64,000 bases of DNA from Gentiana macrophylla (Eukaryota > Streptophyta > Magnoliopsida > Gentianales > Gentianaceae): the NCBI GenBank assembly GCA_026214975.1, contig JAOBSW010000117.1, forward strand, positions 45,537 through 109,536, given 5' to 3'. The notes under the pieces were generated by a model that was not told where the DNA came from, made no database searches, and was given only the letters and a program-made list of their open reading frames with translations. The translations under genes were made by a program, and so were the position numbers. Positions 10,919-23,431 of the stretch are shown here, in pieces; position 1 is the stretch's first letter; the number at the start of each line of letters is the position of its first letter.

Positions 10919-10928
10919 CTTTTATAGA
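10919..10928 (-). promoter_or_regulatory. TATA-like box upstream of antisense ORF A
   Basis: The minus strand reads TCTATAAAAG, followed by GGG and then a purine/pyrimidine-mixed leader of about 100 bp to the ATG of ORF A. The layout is that of a stand-alone Pol II promoter inside the element. Confidence 0.5.
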
Positions 10929-11279
10929 CCCAAAAAATTAAAATGCAGGAAGGTCGTGGTCACAAACGCTCAAATTCAAGTCTCCACAGTAACCGAGCCG
11001 ACTATTTAAAAGGGATGACCATAAATGCGTCGGTTGGACGAATGGTCATAAAGACGTTAGGTGAATGGAGTTATGAGGCTTCATGATTCTCGAGAAACCA
11101 AACCGTCAAAGCCGAACCGAGCATAATCAGCTGCCCCATCAAAACCAGGAGGCCATTTTCGGACACGGGAGAGTTCTGTTTTCAGAGGCACTCTCATCTC
11201 GCTAGGAACGAGAGCCGCGGTAAAAACTCAAAATTCGTAAATGCAAAACGAGGAAGCAAATACAGTATGGGAAAAGATA

Positions 11280-12157
11280 ACTATACTATATAAAAAAGCC
11301 GCCAAGGCCGATCTTTACAAGAAAGGACAAAAGCAAAGCCAAAATATAGTGAAAATCAGAGTCGTCTGTCGGCGAGTGTGAAATGACAAGTGCATGCTCC
11401 ACAATTGCACGTGGCGGAACCACCATGTCATCGTGACAAACAGGCCTCCCAGGGGTGCGGACAAACAAGAGGGAAATCAACCTAGGAAAGGGGATGGGCC
11501 CATAAAGGTCTCTCTGGGCAGCAAATGTAATTATTTCCCAGTAATTAGCAGACCCCGATCAACCTTGACGTTATCATCGGCCTCCATGATCACATAGAGA
11601 ATATGCGACTCAGCCTCTGATATATACTCGGCATCAAACAAGGGCAGCACACAAGAGTTGATAAATCTTTTCCACTCCCGGTTGACCTAGAGCATCTCCG
11701 AAGCATAACCCTCAGGTAAAGGGTCCTAATCACCCGATAGCAGACGCCTAAGCGCCACGGCCCCATAAATCCGCCTCATCAACTCACTACTGAGGCCCTA
11801 AACCGTCTCATAATGCAAATACGGAGGGATAGCAGGTAGTTCAAAGAACTCATTGATGATGGCGGGACTAATGGCAACATTCACCCCCCGGAGGGGAACG
11901 ACGGTGGCAGCATTATCGGTTAAAACTACTATCGACAACGCAGAGTAGAACTCCCACACCATGGTGGTGTTGTACGACTTCCGAGGTGCCTTCAGGAAGC
12001 TAACCCACATCAAATGAGCAACACGCTCACACTCAGCATAACTGATCTTCCAAAAGGTCAAGCCCCTCTCTGCTAACATGGGAAGTAGATTGAAAATGGA
12101 GAAAGAAAATAGCAATGGCCAAGGGAGAGGCCGTATGGAAAAAGGGAGACTCACCAA
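11280..12157 (-). pseudogene. Antisense accessory ORF B of the Tat-like element (Transposase_32-like paralogue)
   Basis: From 12157 leftwards the readable parts are MVWEFYSALS, VVPLRGVNVAISPAIINEFF and, in another frame near 11540-11690, VNREWKRFINSCVLPLFD and ADDNVKVDRGLLITGK. Each has a counterpart at the same relative place in ORF A, so A and B are paralogues that have diverged. Several frame changes and stops separate the blocks. A second TATA-like box lies at 12259-12268. Whether a short intron removes the poorly matching N-terminal stretch (a GTGAGT follows an ATG near 12165) cannot be decided by eye. Confidence 0.6.
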
Positions 12158-12258
12158 AGTTTCCCATAACTACGGGGAAAAAATCTCAAAGAGGAAGTAT
12201 TCTAGGAAGATGGAGAAGCAGAGAAACGATATGTTTGAAAAGAGGGCAAAGCACCTTC

Positions 12259-12268
12259 CTTTTATAGC
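12259..12268 (-). promoter_or_regulatory. TATA-like box upstream of antisense ORF B
   Basis: The minus strand reads GCTATAAAAGG at the same relative position as the box of ORF A, with the same AAAAGG continuation. Confidence 0.5.
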
Positions 12269-12269
12269 G

Positions 12270-13160
12270 TAAGGAAAATGATCCAACAGAGGAAACAAAG
12301 CCAATTGGACGGCCAAGATTGAAAGTCGGTTCGGATTTCGAAATTTGAATAAGCATTACTGCTGGAACAGTTACCAGAACCGCCACCAGCACGATCTCTG
12401 AAAATGCCTGAAACGGTCAAAGAACAGTAAATGGTCAGAAGTGGAAGCTTTGCCTCAAAGTGTGTCAGAAAAAGCCAGAAACCGTCAGACTCTATAGATG
12501 CGGGGTCTCGAAATTGCTTTGAATGTGTTCGCCCACAGGCACCGCCGGACACACACAAAGCCGGGGACCACACCAAAATTTTGAAGCAAGCAAACAGGTC
12601 CTGAGGGATCATCAAATCAGTGGCTAGCATAAAGTTATCAGTTTCAATTCAGGTCCATGCATAACGGTGCTCCATATCTGACTTGAAACGGGGTCACATC
12701 GAATTTTTCTTAAAGGTTCGACAACCAAGGGATCCAAAACAAACTGTTATTACTTCGATCAGTCTCGCACGAGACCTCATTCGAAGAAAGGGACCACAGA
12801 CTCAAAAATTTTGATTTTTCAATCCAATCAGGCAAGTCATTTTGGAAAACATCGACGCAAAAGACTCTCAACCTCCCCAAAATAAGAAGGCCGCAAGCCG
12901 AAAACTTAAAGTCATGAATTCAATCAGACAAGTCATTTTGGCAACCTCGGAAGAGATTTCAGAATCTCGCCAAAACGGGTGCCACGCATATATATACCTG
13001 AAATGAAGAAATAAAATTTGAGTAACGAATGTTTCAAAAAAAGTGAAATCCAAAACAACGGCCACCAAAGGCGTCAAATTATTACAAGATTAGAAAGAGG
13101 GACTATCTATGGGCCGGAGACAAAAGTATAACATCACGACAATAAAACATAGGAAAAACA
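12270..13160. other. Non-coding spacer between accessory ORFs B and C
   Basis: About 0.9 kb with no recognisable domain or repeat in either strand. It separates the promoter side of ORF B from the 3' end of ORF C. Confidence 0.5.
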
Positions 13161-13162
13161 AA

Positions 13163-16162
13163 TCATTCCCGCTTGTCCGAAGGAGGAGTCTCAGTATGGG
13201 GACCAGACAGATTCAAAAACAGGTCGCACTCTTGCTCAGGACTTTTCTCCTCACCGACAACACTGGCAACAACAACCTCCACAGCGCTGTGAGCAGCCTC
13301 AGTTTCTCTCTTCGCGAGCTCAATAGCCTTTCTCTCCATTTCTTCCATCATGGCACGAAGATTCTTCTCGTTGATCGGAGGAGGAGTCCAAAGAGGCTTA
13401 CCTTTATTCAAGCAGCTGACTCAGAAATCCTCAAGTTGAACGGCAGTATAAGGAAAATTAGAGTGGAATGCTCTCAACTCTGGGTCATCTTGATCCGCCG
13501 TCAGCCAGTCCTATAAGGACACGAGATCTGGAGCATCCTCGCAAAACGGCTTAAGGCACCTCACGACATGATAGAATCCTTGATCATACCCGTCCAATAG
13601 AGCATCCTTGACCTTACGGGCAACATCGGCAACAATGCCTCAAATTCGATCCACTTGCTCTTCAATCTATCAATGAGTTCATGGGCTTCCGACACCTTAG
13701 CAAGGGCTTTGTCTTTCTCCGACTCGGCAGATTTCTGGAGATCCACAGCTAATTGAGCCTTCTTGGAAAGACATGAATTCTCAAAATAAAGCCGACCAAC
13801 CTCGACCAAAAGAACCTTCTCCCTCTGTTCAGCTGTGTTAGCCCGGTTCGCCTCAGCAACCAACTTCTCTTGCACCTTAGTGAGCTGCCTCACCACATGT
13901 TTCACCTCCTCGTTACAATCCCACTCGACTTGTTTCAACTTGGTGCAAACCTGAAAAGAAAAAAGACTTAGGCCCAGAAAAATTAACAGAAGAGAACCGC
14001 GCTGGCTGTAGTCCCGTAGAGACCGAGCACCTCAGACAAGAGTTGCAAGCTTGAAAGGGGCCCTGCAGATGCTGTAGAAGCTACTATGTCAGCCGAGGAT
14101 ATCCGGTTAACGATCCCCTGACCGACCAGCAACTGAGGAGCATCGGGCAGCCTCATCTTCAGATTTTGTAATGGGACCACATCACCGACTGAAGCCGATA
14201 GCTCCCCAGCCGTTCTCAAAGTAAAGGGGTGCTTCAAAAAATCATTGACCAGCCACAGGGCCGGTTTCCCTTTAAAACCAGTCGGAATTTTCCTCTTACC
14301 GACTCCTTTCTGTGTCGGATCGACGACAGCTGGCTCACCCTCGCCAACGACCCTCTTCGTAGGACTCGCGGTAAGATCGATAGTGGCCGTTAGTGGCTCG
14401 ATGCCCAGGGAGACCTGAACACTCTCAACTGTTTTAGAGGAATCAAGAGTGACGTCGCCCGAGCCCTAGCCGCTACTGGCTTTAGACCTCTTGGGAGAGG
14501 ATACGCCACCTATGTCAATCAACTCCTTATCTACATCTATCAGGCCAGCGTTCTTCCCAGCAGGCCTCTTCCTTTCCGTTTTGGCAGCCGCAGCAGGCCT
14601 CCCGATCCTTGAAGTAGTAGCACCGCCCTCAATAGCCACAGTATTGAGAGGAGCCGTAGAAGAGGCCGCAAAAGTCGATAAGGCATTCTCCATGCTCACC
14701 GGATGAGGGGGGATCCATGGGTTTGCTGGACTTTAACAGCTCCTGGCGAGCTTTCTGCTCATCTTTCAACCGAGCCATTATAGCATTCATGTCTTCATTG
14801 GTGACCACCATTGTACCTTCAAAAGAAACGGTCAGAGCTCGAGGACAGAATACAAAGCTACTGACGAAAAAGAAGAAAAATAAAACAAAACAGCAAATTA
14901 CAAGCAGGCCGCGATGCCTCGACCCCTCTGCATGTCGGACATTTGGAAGGAAAACATTTCCCTAAGTGACACTCGGCATGCCAATCCTCATAGGTACCCA
15001 GGGCAGACACTTTCACCACAGGCTGAGCAATGATCGGCCCGGGGATCCCGGCCATGGAACAAAATGGAGCCTAAAGATCAATCAGGCTCCTCCAGCTACA
15101 AGTTCTTTTTTGTGTTTCATTCTCCTCATCCCTTCCGATAAGTTCATGACGTTTACCAAGAAGCTCCTGCTCGACTTGGTCGAGGGTCTTGGTCACAACG
15201 ATTTTGTTTTGCCTATTCTTCGGGCGCACCTCAAATTTCAGAATTGGCCACACCGACATCGACTCGACCATCATAGCCCTCGTATTCCAACCTCAGACTT
15301 TATTCGAGGTCCAGTAGAACAACCTGCATTTTTTCGCTCTAGTCGAAAGGAAATTGCTTGAGTCCGCTTTGTTCGTGGTTGCCTTGCTGAAGGTATAAAA
15401 CCTCAAGAAAAACTTAAGTGAAGGTTCAGAACCCAAGATCCGACAAAGTATGACAAATACCATATCAACCCTGACGGCCCCAGTGGTAAAATCACAAGGG
15501 AGAGCTGCTAAAATACACATCACGTCAACGAAGAATGGCTCAAAGGGCATCCTAAGGCCTGCAATAAAATGGTCATGAAACAAGACCAAACCGTCCTTCT
15601 GCAATCTCCGACCAGCTCGGTTAGCTACCTCCTTGAAGCCAGAGAAAAGATACCTAGAAGATATATTGAACTCGGAGAAAAGTTTGGGATCCCCAATGCG
15701 AGGCCGGATCACGGCCCAGTCACACTCTATTTGCTTATCAAGGGCATCAATGGCTTCAACTTCCCTGGCCGCCTCTGAGTTTTGCGGCTTCGGAGTCTTG
15801 GTACTATCTTTGGACTCGTCTCCATCGTCGCCGAATCTCTTTTTCTGTTTGGATTTCTTAGGCTTGGGTGCCGCGGCGATGGAGGAAGAACCTTTGGCCC
15901 TGGCGGATTCTTTCCCAAATTTCCCTTTTGGCTCTACGGGGACCACAGTTGAAAGGACAGACTGGCCCCTGAGCATTTTGAAAGCAACAGCTTTCCGATG
16001 AAGGGATTGAGACGGAGCCAACTCAGCCAACACCATATCATCTTCGGTAATCTCACCCCCGTCGCCCTGACCGGAGCTAGTACTCATCTCCTCAGCCTCC
16101 CCAGAGGCATAGCCACGAACATCATCGTCGTCATCACTTCCCGACCTATCGCTACCGGACAT
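13163..16162 (-). pseudogene. Antisense accessory ORF C of the Tat-like element (Transposase_28-like, coiled coil)
   Basis: The likely start is at 16160-16162 (MSGSDRSGSDDDDDVRGY). An acidic/Ser-rich N-terminus and a Lys-rich stretch lead to FHDHFIAGLRMPFEPFF, FVILCRILGSEPSLKFFLRF and FYWTSNKVW (about 15270-15570), the pattern of the putative gypsy-type transposon family Transposase_28. Further blocks are 15071-15274, 14466-14811 (KRPAGKNAGLIDVDKEL), 13983-14237, a heptad-rich coiled coil at 13561-13938 and an acidic C-terminus at 13163-13411. Blocks lie in different frames, so introns, frameshifts or both are present. Proteins of this family commonly end in a coiled coil. Function is unknown. 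The upstream region and promoter lie across the Athila insertion, at 56415-56516. Confidence 0.65.
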
Positions 16163-16590
16163 CCTACAAAACAAAAGGACGAGGCGGATAAGCATCACCA
16201 AGGACGGTTAAAGTCAGGCCAAGATGAATCGTTGTCATCCTGACGCCCCGTCTTTTGTCTCACATCTAGACATGCAAAACCCCAGAAATTTGGGCAAAGG
16301 CATTGAAAGAAAATACTCGAAGCCACGCAGTAGCGTATGGGAAAGATTCAAGGGCAATGATAAAGGATGTGGAATTCTAGAAAACTCAAACAAGCAACCG
16401 GAATAGCCAAAAACCTAAATCCGGCGAGAACACAGAGCATACACTACCATCGAAAATGGAAAAGACATGGAATTATCTACAAAAACATAAGAAACCAAAG
16501 ATAGAGGACGGTTTACCTGGTAATCAGGGGAAAACGCGAAGGAGATGAAGAAAGATGAAACGAGCGGTCGAGATATTCACCGGAAACTGT

Positions 16591-18371
16591 TGATGCAACC
16601 TTTTTAGGGTTCCAATCTCACCGGCAATGTACCGGGTCAATTGTAGTCTAGTACAGTGAGTCAAGGTCGTATCCCATAGGGATGTGAGGTCAAACACCAA
16701 TTAGTTATTATTATTTTGATCCGAATCGCAAGTTTGTTTAAGAAACTAATGATTAACTACAAAAGTTGATAAAATGATAAAAGAAACCTAACCAAGACAA
16801 TGTGTAGATTGAGCTAATATCTCGTAGCCTCATGAGAATGATTTCCATCCATCCTACCATTGGTGTTCAAAAGTGTGAAACGGTGCCTTCCAAAGCAAGT
16901 AGTCCCCCCCCCCTCATACGAGTGTATGAAACTACTTTATACCTCCTCATTGGCCTAGGTGCCCTAAACCTAATGAATTGGTATGATAAGCACTTGAATT
17001 CAATGATAATGTCAACAACCCCCGTATAAGAAATTGAATTCCAATTAAGGTCGATTTTACCTTCCGGTTCACCTATTCCATCTCCCACACCTAATATCTC
17101 CTTTCGGTCTCAACTAAGTGTGTGTGTGCTAGTGCTAGGTGATCAATCCAACACCAACAAGCAATTCATTGCAAATAGGAAAAGACTCACAAAAATTGAA
17201 ACTAAACAACATCAACAATCACTCACAATCAACATAAGAGATTAAAATAATTCTACAACATCATCTTGGCTAGTTTGAACTAGCTACACATCACTATGAA
17301 TAACAACTTGTCAATGCTAATATTCATAATATTGAGAACAATAAATTCAAGATAAAAACTATGAAATTACCAATCACAAGTGATAAACTTGCAAGGGGCG
17401 ACCTTCATCACCTTCCAAAGGCTTCAATAGAGTTTGGTACACAAAAATTGTTCACCTTGCTCCAATAAAACATTCCAAAGGCTTAACTAAGGATTCTTAA
17501 GAGTTACACTTGTAATTAAATGCTAAATGGGAGTAATTTTGGCTATGGGAGAGCCTTGAGGTGGAGGTGCCTCCAGTCTTCTTCTAAAAATTATCTGTCG
17601 AACTCCCTTTTTCTTCTCTGATAAGCAATAGTAATATTGCTAATTTTTGCCCTTTTAATATAGTGGCTTGCGCCACTTTTGTTGTGGTGTGCGCCACTAA
17701 TGTATCAAAGTGGTTGGGATATGACTTCTGCATTTAATGTGCATGTGACAAGCTTTATTGTAGTGGCTTACACCACTTTATGTTGTGGCTTGTGCCACTT
17801 TTGATGTTGTGGCTTGCGCCACTTTATGTTGTGGCGCGCGCGCCACCATAATTTCTTCTCAAGAGCTCGGTAAAATGATGATAACTAGAGTTGTATATCT
17901 CCAATTGATGTGATTCAAAGTGCGTTGTAAAGCTCGTTTCTTGATCTAAAACTCTCGTGAATAAGTCTTCTCCAGAAAATGCTTCTAAGTTGGGTAAAAT
18001 GTCTGTTTAATGTATGCTATGGTACAAACATAAATGAAAATTGATCCGTTTGGACTCGTAAGTTTCTGGCACACTCTTCTAGCCCTCAAAATACGTGTTT
18101 AGACTCAACACGTGTTGTCCATCGGGGAATTGGTCAACCTATAATCCTGCAATACAACACCAAAATACCAAACGTAAACCCGACACGACGCTCTGGTTAC
18201 TATAACCGGTACAAAACCTATCAAAATATGATATTTTATATAATAATTACTATCTACACATATGGATAAAACTAAGAAAATAATGACTTGAATTGATATG
18301 AAAACATCAATAAATGAATGAGAAATGGGGATAAAACATCGTAAAATGTATCATCTAGTTGACTTACATCA
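16591..18371 (-). repeat. 3' LTR of the Athila element
   Basis: In element orientation it starts TGATGTAAGTCAACT at 18371 and ends GGTTGCATCA at 16591 (1781 bp). It contains a cluster of six GTGGC...CCAC dyads at 17663-17846. A TATATAAAAT-like word on the minus strand near 18232-18243 may be the TATA box. Confidence 0.92.
17663..17846. repeat. Dyad array GTGG-N6-CCAC in Athila LTR
   Basis: Six short inverted repeats occur in 184 bp, starting at 17663, 17684, 17763, 17785, 17809 and 17831. Typical copies are GTGGCTTGCGCCAC, GTGGTGTGCGCCAC and GTGGCGCGCGCGCCAC. The other LTR has a similar set at about 24520-24680. They sit downstream of the candidate TATA box in element orientation. Confidence 0.8.
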
Positions 18372-20327
18372 ACCACTCCCAACTTAGCTTTTGCTCGTCC
18401 TCGAGCAAATAAAGCGATAAAACAACTCAAGTCAAGAAATAGGATCATACAACATCAAGAAGTATGAGCTCAACTAGATGATGCAACCAATTGTACATAT
18501 AATCACATGTTAACCGGAATCTAAGAAAGTAGTGGAGTGTGTGTGTGAATACTCCTCAAATTTTTTACCAAGCAATCAAATATGAAATCATGCATGCAAG
18601 ACTAATTAGGTGCAAACCATTGGCTTAAGAATGATACCAATCTCCACTAATCGAGGCATCCGGAGTCAAGACGTTAGATCGGGTAGGACTTGCAAGCTTG
18701 TAACGTTAGGCTCGGGTATTGGCTAATCGAAGGGATAAAAGGATATATCAAAAAGAACACATGCAAGATAGCAAATATACACCTTCAATTCCAATGATTT
18801 TGAATTGGCAACTCCAACTCTCTCACATAATTGCCAAAGACGTCTCCTCAACAATAAACATAAGAGATAAAGTACCACTACAATTGATTTATCACCCAAA
18901 CTTACATTACTTGGACTTGTTGAACTTGTCCTTCAAAATTGCCTTCCAAAACTCACCATTTATTGCATCTTTATTTACAACTTTGTTGAACTTCATTTGA
19001 TTTGTTTATGAACTCTGACGGAATTTTTGATTTTTTTTTTTTTGATTTTTTGAACTTCAAAGAAACATATATACACCAATGGACTCCGAACTTGATAAGA
19101 TATCATCTCAACTTTTGTGCCAATAATGTCATCCAACTCTCAACTCCCAAAGTCATCACCACACAATCCATAGAAACTTGCTAAACTTGTGGGATGCCAA
19201 GGGAATGTAGACCAAAATTAGGCTAAGGGTCGGATATAATGAGGTTAATCATGAATGTCTAGTTTCGAGTGGGGTCTCACCACTCTACAAAGGCTGAGAT
19301 GGGGACAAGTGGAAAATACGTTCGGGAAGGCCATTTGGCTATGGTTGAGTCAAAGAAATGCCAGAACCGTCATCCCTAACTCCGACTCCAAACACCTTTC
19401 TATTTCGCCTCGAAAGGATATCAAGCCTAAGTTCTAGTTTCTATGAAAGTATGCATGCATGATTACATAAAAGTTTACATGTTAACAAAAGATCGGAATA
19501 TATGTACTCAAAGAATTCACACTACAAACAAAGATTCACGGTTCAAATGCATTTACATGTCACCAAAGTTTCTCACTTTGTTGAGGTACTCACTCTATCA
19601 ATTGAAAAACCATAAATCATGATAGAAGATAGTTTGTTCAACTTTAAATTGTTCAAAATTCACAAAACTAAGTTTTTCTCAAACATTTATGACATTACCT
19701 TTTGTTGGACTAACTATGTTCCCACTCCCCACTTACTTAACTTGCATTGTACTCAATGGAAAGTGAGTGGTAATGGAAGTAGTTAGGGAAAGAAAAGGAA
19801 TCAAAACTAGTCAAAACAAGTACCGAGATGCTATAAAAGGGTGGGTGGGTGGGCATGAACATGAAAGACAACCAATGAAATGAGCAAGCAATCCCAAATA
19901 CTAGCAAAGTATCACCCAAAATGTAGAGACAAAAAGATAATTGGCCACACCGGGCCTCACAATAAAAAAAACAAAAATAATATTCCAAACTTTTTTGGGC
20001 TGCCTCCCGGTAGCGCTTTTGTTTAACATCGTTTGCTCGACGAGATTATACGGTAGAAGTGATGGAAATTATACAGATTATCGTTCATGGATACCACTAA
20101 CAATTACTCACATAAGCATGTAGCAATAAGAACAAAAGCCAACCAAAAGATAATGCTTAAGAAGTAAAAAGAAAGATAGTACCCATTGTTGCTAAATTTA
20201 TAGTCTATAGCTTGACTTTGCCTTACATAGGTATTTAATGCACCGGTGGTGGGTCATCCTCGCGCACTGCATCCGTCTTTTTTATCAATACCGGTCTCCA
20301 ACATAGGTTAGACGAATTCCACCAATC
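18372..20327 (-). other. 3' region of the Athila element without pol
   Basis: Two kb lie between the protease end and the 3' LTR. No RT, RNase H or integrase motif was found. The last bases (18372-18390, minus strand AAGCTAAGTTGGGAGTGGT) are the likely polypurine tract and resemble the tract of the 3571-10059 element. The AT-rich ORFs in this stretch look accidental. Confidence 0.6.
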
Positions 20328-21152
20328 CTAATGATTCTTGACATTTTCCATTGGTTTTTGAGCTTTTGGTTTGCGAGCCTTCACATTATTGCTAGAGTCA
20401 TTTTCTTCATTTACCTGCGAGTTAGTACGATCCACAACAAGGGGACATGAAGTGTCCACAAAAGAACAAGATTCTAGTATAGTGCGTGGATATTTCAAAG
20501 ATGTGTAAATGTTGAAGACAGCGCGCTCATCATTTACTCCCAAACTAAGCTCTCCCTTACGAACATCGATCACCGCTCCCACCGTTGCTAAAAATGGTCT
20601 ACCGAGGATAAGAGGAGTAGTGTACCCTTCCTCCATATCCATAACAACAAAATCGATGGGGAAGTAAAACTTATCGACCTTCACTAGTACATCCTCAATG
20701 ACTCCCTTTGGACGTTTAATGGACCTATCCGCAAGTTGGAGAGTCATCTCCGTACACTTAATCTTGCCTATGCTAAGTTTCATGAAATCATTGTAGGACA
20801 TGAGGTTTATTCTCGCACCGAGATCACATAGCGCCTTCTCAAAGAAAAGTCCCCCAATATCACATGGGAGTGTAAATCTCCCGGGGTCCTTAAGCTTAAG
20901 AGGGAGCTTGTGTTAAAGCACGGCAGAACACTCCTCACTTAGACACACCATCTCATACTCTTCCAACCGATTCTTTTTGGAGAGTATGTCCTTAAGAAAC
21001 TTACCATACGCCGGCATATTTTTGAGTGCTTCGATGAAAGGGATATTAATGGTCAAGTGCCGAAAAGTGTCTAGAAAACGTGCATACTTTTTTATCCAAT
21101 TTCTTCTTTTCAATTTCCTCTCGAGGGGGATAGGGAAGTGATTCAAGATCAA
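20328..21152 (-). pseudogene. Athila-type aspartic protease region
   Basis: This is the retropepsin that processes the Gag-Pol polyprotein. One minus-strand frame carries, in order, FLDTFRHLTINIPFIEALKN, KFLKDILSKKNRLEEYE, LSEECSAVL, a TAA at 20910-20912, KLPLKLKDPGRFTLPC, KALCDLGARINLMSYNDF, LQLADRSIKRPKGVIEDVLV and TPLILGRPFLATVGAVIDV. These are hallmarks of Athila gag-protease junctions. The usual DLGAS active-site segment reads DLGAR. With the internal stop and no downstream RT, the unit is dead. Confidence 0.88.
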
Positions 21153-23090
21153 TTAAAGTAGGGTTAGAATGTATACCTCACTTACCCTTATCGTTTGGTT
21201 GAGATGGAGAAGCTTCATTGAAATTTTGTGCATTGGATGGTCACCAATTGATGTCATTTTTCTTTTCTTTCCTTGACAGACGCCTAGAATTTTTTTAACA
21301 CTTCCGCGTGTGCGGGTCATCATCAACAGCTTTTCTCCAACATGTTCATTGAATAAAGTCCTCAAATCACTCAATCTTGGATTTTTCAATATTCTCGGGA
21401 CTTTCACGCATTCTTCTTCTTTCTCTACTTCAACATAGCCATCATTTTTCAAGAAACAATCAATGATCTCTTCCTCTTCTGCACCTAATTCTTTTTCTTT
21501 CTCATCATTCAAATCTTCTTCAACATCATTGTTTCCTTCATTATGCCCATATAACCTTCCACTTTGAGTAATAATAGCATTGACTTCCCTCGGGTTTCTC
21601 TGGTGTTGCTTGGTAATCCTCCCGGGGGTCTACTACAATTTCTCTCACCTTCCCTAGTCAAATGGTCTTCAATAACTCTTATTGATGCCTCCGTCGTTCT
21701 CATTCTCATTTCATGCCCACTCATAGATGTTTTCATAGTACCAACCTCTTGAGACATCATACCAATAGAAGTCATCATTGTTTGCATATTGGCGGCTTGA
21801 GTAGACACAACTCCCATCAAGTTTTCCATCAAAATTTTCATATGAGAGACATCCTCCGTTGATTGAGAACTTTGTTGAACATGGGCTTGTTGAGTAGGAA
21901 CTTGTTGGTAAAAAGGATGTGGTTCAAAAACATTGGTATGAGTGTTGTTCAAATCCCGACGTTGTCTCAATAAACTCATTTCTTCTTGTGTAGATACATC
22001 GGAGTTTGATAATTCTTCGATATGAAAAACACCAAATGTCACATCATCACATTTTTTACGCTTCAACTCTCTCTTCCCCGCTTGTAATTCATCCATCCTC
22101 TTATTTATCACCGCTATTTCTCTCAAAATTTCTTCTTCATTCGTAATCTTCTAATCCTCAATGGCAACTTCTGTTTCACTTGGACCGGGATCCCATAATT
22201 TCTCATTTCTTGTCACTCTTTCAATAGCCTTATAAACATCTTGGGCCGTGCTCATCATAAGTGATCCATGGCATGCCGAATCATTTTTTTCTTGACAATT
22301 TATGCAAGCCTCTACAAAATAATTGCACTTGCATTTCCAAAGTATATTCATGATTTGGACACGCCTCAAAAGTTTCTTAAAACGGTCCCAAGCATTGTTC
22401 AAAGATTCAATTAAATCTTGCTTGAAATTAGCAACTATTACCTTTAACTCCAAATATCTACCGGTGGAAAGTATTGCTTCAAAACTAGGTTTGTATATCA
22501 TCCCATGATTGCAAGTGATGGTGGGGAAGTGACATAAGCCATTCCTTTGCTTGACCTTTCAATGAAAAAGGAAATAATGCAAGACGGGTAAATTCTTGAC
22601 AAGCACTATTTTGGAATCCCGAATTGCGTATTTCATCAAGGTTATAAAGATGTGAGTGTGGGTCATCATGGGCCTCTCCATGGAATTGAGCTCTACTCTC
22701 CACAAGACCAAACATATGTGACTTGATTGAAAAGTTTTTAGCATCAATGTGAGGTAGCCGAATAGGATTATGAACTTGATTTTTTCTTTGAGTGGCTTGC
22801 TCACAAAGAGGACTATATTGGTAGGGTGGATTTGAGGATGGAACATATGGATATGGTTCTTGAGGTGGTGAAGGTGGTTCAAGTGGAGGTGGTGGACTTT
22901 GAGGATATGGTTCGAAAGGAAATGGGGAGTTGTTGAGGTTTTGGTTGTTGAGTGGTGGAAGTGGTCTATTTGGTGGTGGTGGATTGTTGTTGTGTGGATT
23001 AGGATTTGGATTTTGAGGGATTGGGTTTTGTTCAACTTGGGCATTCTCATGTTCTTGCCCGTCTTGCACATTCAATAGATTCTCATCCAT
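21153..23090 (-). pseudogene. gag: Athila-type gag, frameshifted
   Basis: Gag starts at 23090 (MDENLLNVQDGQEHEN) with an Asn/Pro-rich N-terminus. A retrotransposon-gag core follows (LFPFSLKGQAKEWLMSLP near 22520-22580; AWDRFKKLLRR and AQDVYKAIERVTRNEKLWD at 22151-22501). A linker region rich in Met/Thr follows (21700-22000), then RPPGGLPSNTRETRGK near 21590-21640, the counterpart of the LPSNT...ITLRSG segment of Athila gag. An acidic tail spans 21153-21512. Frame changes occur near 22490, 22140 and 21600. It is split into at least four pieces and cannot be translated as one protein. Confidence 0.85.
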
Positions 23091-23405
23091 TTCTTTTCTT
23101 GATAAGATGATGCTTGTGAAGATTCTTCATCAAGATCCAATTCACGGCGAGCTTGGCCAGCCTTTCTTCTCTAAAAACCAAATCCCTAAGATACGTGTTG
23201 ATATCCGGAACAATAGGAGTGTCGGGTGCCTTTCCTCGATGAGAATGGTTTATCCACTACAAGAGAGAAACAACAAGAACACAATCAAATAACACTTTGT
23301 AACTTACCAAAGAGGTAAGCACCAAAGAAACAAAATAGAAATTTGGTTAGAAAATTTTTGATTCATTCTCAAGAATTTTGAACTAATACAAGTATCAATG
23401 TTACA

Positions 23406-23420
23406 CATCCCGGCAACAAT
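23406..23420 (-). other. Primer-binding site, Asp-tRNA-like, Athila element
   Basis: The minus strand reads ATTGTTGCCGGGATG shortly after the LTR end. It retains the GTTGCCGGG(G)AT core of the tRNA-Asp complement used by Athila elements; the first bases (TGGCGCC) have decayed. Confidence 0.6.
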
Positions 23421-23431
23421 ACTAAAAAGCT

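Noticed and set aside
22559..23071. 170-codon minus-strand ORF rich in His, Thr and Ile
   Set aside because: It is the shifted frame of the Pro/Asn-rich Athila gag N-terminus; the in-frame product is the recognisable one.
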